DNA from: Promethearchaeota archaeon
Lineage (GTDB): Archaea > Asgardarchaeota > Lokiarchaeia > Sigyniarchaeales > SOKP01
Assembly (NCBI GenBank): GCA_019894815.1
Contig: JAGXNU010000050.1
Span: forward strand, 1-10,868
Direction: 5' to 3'
Length of the DNA: 10,868 nt
Shown here: in pieces, positions 8,501-10,868 of the stretch
How the letters are laid out: every line of letters starts with the position of its first letter
How positions within the stretch are numbered: position 1 is the stretch's first letter
Made by a program: the position numbers and the translations under genes
The notes under the pieces: generated by a model
Databases searched by the model: none
The model's input: the letters and a program-made list of their open reading frames with translations, nothing else
Told to the model about the DNA's origin: nothing

Positions 8501-8857
8501 ATCCTCAATAGGCTTTAAAAGTTCCTCTAAATCATCTATAATTCGCTGAACTTCTTCTTCTACTTCGATTTCAGCTTTATCAATTATTTCTCCTGCCTCT
8601 TCTTCTTTCTCTTTTGATAATTCTTCTTTATCATCACTATCAAACGTTTCTTCTTCTAAGAGATCTTGCATCAGTGATAAGTTTTCTAAAGCTGTTTCTT
8701 GATCTAATGAAAATTTATTTCTTGAATCGGATTTTTCGATCTCTTTCCAATGAAAAGTCTCAATAGCATCTAAAGAATTATCTAAGAATTCTGTTATATA
8801 TTGAGAATGTTTCCAGTATCCGAATTCAAACCCCACTAATTGGGTTCTTTTACGCAT
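5591..8857 (-). CDS. top6B: DNA topoisomerase VI subunit B, greatly enlarged, with SAP-like and winged-helix C-terminus
   Basis: This is the ATPase subunit, which dimerises on ATP binding and drives strand passage. It has 1088 residues from ATG 8857, against roughly 500-700 usually. GHKL motifs: N-box EFLDNSLDA (23-31), G1 DNGIGM (158-163), SSK (177-179), ATP lid RGSQGFG (187-193), TTGKP (204-208). An acidic helical insertion (about 45-125) separates N-box and G1. H2TH domain: KPHPSSTNIGDL, then FLQENFVRVSPKTAKEI (310-352). A charged, coiled-coil-rich insertion spans about 365-515, before the conserved MGPPTD (541-546). A further insertion (about 565-670) precedes the transducer motifs ETRPPTSGK, RFVNRTPKL and ECAITKAV. 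The ATP-sensing switch lysine is probably Lys779 in SQSKNAL. The tail has a SAP-like segment (926-962) and a winged-helix-like segment (1028-1088, ending KKHWKLK). The reading frame stays open upstream, and family conservation begins before this ATG, so the true start is probably at 8908 (ATT). Confidence 0.93.
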   Translation of the reverse strand: MRKRTQLVGFEFGYWKHSQYITEFLDNSLDAIETFHWKEIEKSDSRNKFSLDQETALENLSLMQDLLEEETFDSDDKEELSKEKEEEAGEIIDKAEIEVEEEVQRIIDDLEELLKPIEDLVDIEPIVVVRLRESEPPSFLTSELSQKNVMNYTIEIFDNGIGMSKGDLRKFGKYLASSKSVELKQTRGSQGFGAPSAFSDAQNTTGKPIIVASKTSDMVYANTSEFFTTSKNEKRYLIHPVDFDSPFGHGTYIKLNYLNVKYVRGYVDTYINETALMNPHITILFIDPYGEQITYPRLVSSFPKQPKYAKPHPSSTNIGDLQDLIAKSENLTVSAFLQENFVRVSPKTAKEIIIIAEKDLQNKNNLLILKEGFITKSKKKEDPIYLLKKEKRVYGRSEKLRDKIIIYSLKSDDLKNDYWTLISEFINKDKNLISINKSINKHNRRIETVNTKKEQKNIEKEVDKLVKEINKINKQNEEIKNQIYELIKRNESGLLELKKFPSRTEYEDLIREVQISKAKPVELSNEQFNSLFHAFKSIKYMGPPTDTAIPVGDRVLENTLVKEIGLKISENIEDFDDPVSNLVSVKETLLKEKKKQESLSSEDAPLDRSVNNSEIEISVSRILASYDILENNGDPDEFNNTFNKVFKKLDDESGSSYRDLLNYFIDIHSKDDDFASAETRPPTSGKGLAYVVEAALAYCNDPKKLDTPKRSRDVLSRFVNRTPKLRDSAECAITKAVQSVNWKNYKLDTFDNNLPKGPIKLLVNVSGPYVHLMFKSQSKNALAEDEELIKEIKYCLEAIGRRLRAYLNKKDTFRKTEKRSSVIERYIPTFVESLFNIAKTTESEYKEKSSPEELERLMKEAIGKKTTLKLIVEQRTEKPVIQKEGERKEIPKKVEIEWEKEVEEAVDEKSRTEDHKPETETFSEKTLLKWTIKELLEYSKEFDISISPNSKKIDIINKIQSYKKTEAMVEKPTIEVEEELVKLISKRPESLENYVTSKESKPIKETPPKPKPKGIIPQTIQTTLPVITTDKIIATLNNEWQNITHLIFKLKIKDMMDARYLQNRLKELVRREKVEMLIIKNKKHWKLK

Positions 8858-8914
8858 AAATTGTGCTATTGTGCCTTGTTTTATTGTACCTTCCTCATCA
8901 GATGGAATATTAAT

Positions 8915-8922
8915 CTCACTCC
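8915..8922 (-). promoter_or_regulatory. Strong ribosome binding site upstream of the annotated top6B ATG, pointing to an ATT start at 8908
   Basis: GGAGTGAG on the minus strand is the best Shine-Dalgarno match near this gene, yet it lies 57 bases before ATG 8857. In the top6B frame the only start-like codons between the upstream TAG (8929-8927) and that ATG are rare ones such as ATT at 8914 and 8908 and ATA further in. ATT 8908 is six bases from the site, ideal spacing. The extra 17 codons complete the conserved topoisomerase VI B start (TIAQFMRKRTQLVGF). Confidence 0.5.
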
Positions 8923-8959
8923 AAACCTATATTAACAATTTTAATTATTATAAATTAAA

Positions 8960-8967
8960 TTTATAAA
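8960..8967 (-). promoter_or_regulatory. top6B: Candidate TATA box of the topoisomerase VI operon
   Basis: TTTATAAA, preceded on the minus strand by GTG, is a good archaeal TATA element. Transcription starting about 25 bases downstream, near 8937, would leave a leader of about 30 bases containing the GGAGTGAG site before ATT 8908. A second A/T element, around 8948-8955, is an alternative. Confidence 0.4.
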
Positions 8968-9094
8968 CACGTGACTTTCTTCTAAATTATTACTAATAAC
9001 ATAATTCTAATAACAATAGTAAAAATCTTGAAGGCTGTGCTTCCAATTTTTAATTCATTTTGAAAAGAAATCGATTTATTATTTAAATATTTAT

Positions 9095-9122
9095 CTTTAT
9101 AAAAAATGAAATAGTCTTAATT
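9095..9122 (-). terminator. Possible T-rich terminator after coaBC
   Basis: Just after the coaBC stop codon the minus strand reads into a run of six T within CATTTTTTATAAAG. Archaeal intrinsic termination uses such T-runs without a need for a hairpin. The rest of 8968-9122 shows no gene. Confidence 0.3.
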
Positions 9123-10403
9123 TTATTTGATGTTTCTTATTCTGAAGTTTTCTAATGTTAAATCTAATATCCTAGAAGCTATATATCTTTTAGAATTTTT
9201 TTCAATATGTGAGATCTGTTTTTCCTTATTGACGATATATACTTCATTTTCTTTGCTTCCAAAGCCCACATCTTCTCTACCTACATCATTAGCCACAATT
9301 AAATCTGCTTGGGAACTTAATAACCTTTCATATGCTCGATCGATAAGTTGAGTTCTTGAAACGTTGGTTTCCGCTTTAAAAGCAACGATAAACACTTTGT
9401 AGTTTTTCTTACGAGCAACGTTAATAACTTTAGGAGTTAATCTCATGTTAATTTGAAGCTCCTTTACATCATCAGAAGAGATTTTACCTTCAACGCAATC
9501 TATTGGTTTATAATCAGAAATAGCCGCGGCACATATGAAAATATCAAAATCGTTGTAAGATAATTCATTTTTAACAGCGTTTATGAAATCATCTGAGGAG
9601 ACCACGTTGACCGTATTTACATAATCTGGAATTTTTACCATGCATTTCCCTGCAACCAGTAATACATCTGCTCCTCTTGCTGATGCATCTTTAGCAATTT
9701 CAATACCCATCCTCCCAGATGATTTATTTGAAACGAATCTAATTTCATCGATGTATTCTCTTGTGGGTCCTGCTGTTATTAATATCTTAATTCCTTCTAA
9801 ATCTTTCTTTGCGATTATTAAATCGATAACTCTGTCAATTATATCATCTACTTTTGCAATCTTGGCTTTTCCTTCAGAGATTCTTGGTCCTAAAATATCT
9901 ATGCCATATTTTTTTAATAATGAAATGTTATGTTCAAGGATAGGATGAAACATGCTCTCATGCATTGCAGGAACAACAACAATTGGAATGTTTGATCCAA
10001 AAGCAGTAGTAACTATGGTTGTTACGGGAGTATCATCAATTCCATTGGCGATTTTTGATATCGTGTTTGCTGTAGCTGGACAAACTAAGATTAGATCTGC
10101 TTTTCCAAAAACTTTAGGTCTATTTCCCGCGAAAAAAACGTGTTCTACTGCACCTGTTAAATAAGTTATAACGGGATTACCTGTAGCCCAGTGCATTAAG
10201 GAAGGGTTAATTAATTCTGTAGCTGCCTTGGACATTACTGCAAAGACTTCAGCACCTAATCGCATTAATTCTCTCGCAATAATTGGAGCGTTAATTACAG
10301 CTACCGACCCAGTTAAGCACATGCATATTGTCTTTCCTCTAAGAATTGTACCCTTACTCTCAACAATATCTTTTGAAGGGTGGTGGGCTTTTTCTCTGTC
10401 CAT
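9123..10403 (-). CDS. coaBC: Bifunctional phosphopantothenoylcysteine decarboxylase / phosphopantothenate-cysteine ligase
   Basis: This enzyme carries out two consecutive steps of coenzyme A synthesis: joining cysteine to 4'-phosphopantothenate (CoaB) and decarboxylating the product to 4'-phosphopantetheine (CoaC, FMN-dependent). The 426 residues match the usual length. CoaC half (about 20-195): flavin-binding start GKTICMCLTGSVA, probable catalytic His88 in VEHVFFAG, PATANTISK (109-117), and PAMHESM (145-151), where bacteria have PAMN; from memory His here is common in archaea. The bacterial cysteine loop (ACG) is replaced by EGKAKIA, also archaeal in style. CoaB half (about 203-426): ITAGPTREYID (209-219), SNKSSGRMG (225-233), AAISDYKP (293-300) and VANDVG near 370. 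The N-terminal HHPSKDIVESKG matches archaeal homologues and supports ATG 10403. No clear Shine-Dalgarno is seen. It is divergent from the EndoQ-like gene and probably monocistronic. Confidence 0.95.
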   Translation of the reverse strand: MDREKAHHPSKDIVESKGTILRGKTICMCLTGSVAVINAPIIARELMRLGAEVFAVMSKAATELINPSLMHWATGNPVITYLTGAVEHVFFAGNRPKVFGKADLILVCPATANTISKIANGIDDTPVTTIVTTAFGSNIPIVVVPAMHESMFHPILEHNISLLKKYGIDILGPRISEGKAKIAKVDDIIDRVIDLIIAKKDLEGIKILITAGPTREYIDEIRFVSNKSSGRMGIEIAKDASARGADVLLVAGKCMVKIPDYVNTVNVVSSDDFINAVKNELSYNDFDIFICAAAISDYKPIDCVEGKISSDDVKELQINMRLTPKVINVARKKNYKVFIVAFKAETNVSRTQLIDRAYERLLSSQADLIVANDVGREDVGFGSKENEVYIVNKEKQISHIEKNSKRYIASRILDLTLENFRIRNIK

Positions 10404-10450
10404 AATTAATCAATATATCATATAGTAATAGGTAATTTAATTTCATTTAG

Positions 10451-10460
10451 AATATAAAAA
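10451..10460 (-). promoter_or_regulatory. coaBC: Candidate TATA box of coaBC
   Basis: TTTTTATATT on the minus strand lies about 50 bases before ATG 10403. A start of transcription about 25 bases downstream would give a short leader. Other A/T elements nearby (around 10412-10425) could serve instead, with a leaderless transcript. Confidence 0.28.
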
Positions 10461-10552
10461 TAATGGAAACGACTCCCTATAAATTCTAAAATTTTATGTA
10501 AAAATACCCCTTTAGTATGAAGATCTTAGTGGATTTTAAAAATTCTAAATAA

Positions 10553-10564
10553 TACATATATGTA
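10553..10564. repeat. Perfect 12-bp palindrome upstream of the EndoQ-like gene
   Basis: TACATATATGTA is self-complementary over all 12 bases and sits 21 bases before ATG 10586, in the divergent spacer shared with coaBC. It includes a TATA-like core, so it may be promoter sequence, an operator, or chance in A+T-rich DNA. Confidence 0.3.
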
Positions 10565-10585
10565 AATTAGATTTGAAGGTTTAGG

Positions 10586-10868
10586 ATGGAGAAAGTAGTC
10601 GATTTACATATCCATAGCAAATATTCCGGTGGAACAAGCAAACGAATAAACATTTTCAATATAGCATTAAATAGTAAGATAAAAGGGTTAGATATCGTTG
10701 GTACCGGAGATTGTTTACATCCATCTTGGTTAAAAGAGTTGAAGTTTGAACTTGAGGAATATGATAATGGTATTTACCATCATCCTAAAATTCCTGAAAT
10801 TAAATTCATTTTACAAACCGAAATAGAACTCATCTGGAAAATAGAGGGTGAATTCAAAAAAGTACATT
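10586..10868 (+). CDS. EndoQ-like PHP-domain endonuclease (3' end outside window)
   Basis: Ninety-four codons are visible before the right edge. The start is a typical PHP metallophosphoesterase N-terminus: VDLHIHSKYSGGTSK at residues 5-19, with the H-x-H metal ligands (His8, His10), then GLDIVGTGDCLHPSWLKEL (39-57) with the G-T-G-D-x-x-[HN]-P-x-W signature, a short NGIYHHP segment and an acidic TEIEL motif that fits a further metal-binding site. In archaea this pattern is typical of endonuclease Q, which nicks DNA 5' of deaminated bases (uracil, hypoxanthine) and abasic sites. Full-length EndoQ is about 400 residues or more, so most of the gene lies outside. ATG 10586 is preceded by GAAGGT about six bases upstream. 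Another PHP-family nuclease cannot be excluded from this part alone. Confidence 0.75.
   Translation, partial: MEKVVDLHIHSKYSGGTSKRINIFNIALNSKIKGLDIVGTGDCLHPSWLKELKFELEEYDNGIYHHPKIPEIKFILQTEIELIWKIEGEFKKVH

Noticed and set aside
5591..8857. Frameshift or gene fusion as explanation for the long Topo VI B subunit
   Set aside because: The frame is unbroken and the family motifs appear in the correct order on both sides of every insertion, so these look like true insertions.
8930..9122. Small RNA or tRNA in the top6B-coaBC spacer
   Set aside because: The stretch is nearly all A and T, with no cloverleaf-like stems, and is adequately explained by a promoter and a T-rich end.
9640..9948. Plus-strand open frame of 102 codons
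   Set aside because: It is fully antisense to coaBC, whose motifs are conserved on the other strand.

Overview
The window is strongly A+T-rich and archaeal. The clearest marker is a topoisomerase VI operon (top6B then top6A). It is supported by a GINS-type replication factor, an archaeal-type CoaBC and the start of an EndoQ-like PHP nuclease. Archaeal-style Shine-Dalgarno sites (GGAGTGAG, GGAGATGA, GAGGT, GGTGTG) precede several genes. The Topo VI A subunit reads much more like plant TOP6A/SPO11-3 than like the textbook euryarchaeal or crenarchaeal protein. Together with the base composition this suggests an Asgard archaeon, perhaps of the Lokiarchaeia type. The lineage is an inference from remembered sequences, not a search result.

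Layout from left to right. Positions 1-2499 (minus) hold the 5' part of a long gene for a membrane protein, about nine transmembrane segments followed by a HEAT-repeat array. It starts at a TTG codon and runs off the left edge. A 108-bp divergent spacer with a perfect inverted repeat separates it from a plus-strand GINS subunit gene (2608-3168). That gene converges, with a 2-bp gap, on a four-gene minus-strand operon transcribed right to left: top6B (from 8857 or further upstream, to 5591), top6A (5579-4392), a small helical protein of unknown function (4374-3853) and an orotate phosphoribosyltransferase, pyrE (3842-3171). Spacers inside the operon are 10-17 bp, each with a visible or plausible ribosome binding site. 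Then come about 200 bp carrying the operon promoter and the end of coaBC (10403-9123, minus). A divergent spacer of about 180 bp follows, and finally the first 94 codons of an EndoQ-like gene (10586 to the right edge, plus).

Functionally the window mixes DNA topology, replication and repair (Topo VI, GINS, EndoQ) with nucleotide and cofactor synthesis (PyrE, CoaBC). The most unusual part is the Topo VI pair. The A subunit is compact and plant-like. The B subunit is 1088 residues or more, about twice the common archaeal length, because of an acidic insertion inside the ATPase domain, a coiled-coil insertion next to the H2TH domain, an insertion in the transducer, and a C-terminal extension that looks like a SAP domain followed by a winged helix. 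The conserved N-terminal motif of subunit B begins upstream of the first ATG, pointing to a non-ATG (ATT) start behind a strong Shine-Dalgarno site. No mobile element, CRISPR array, tRNA or rRNA was seen.
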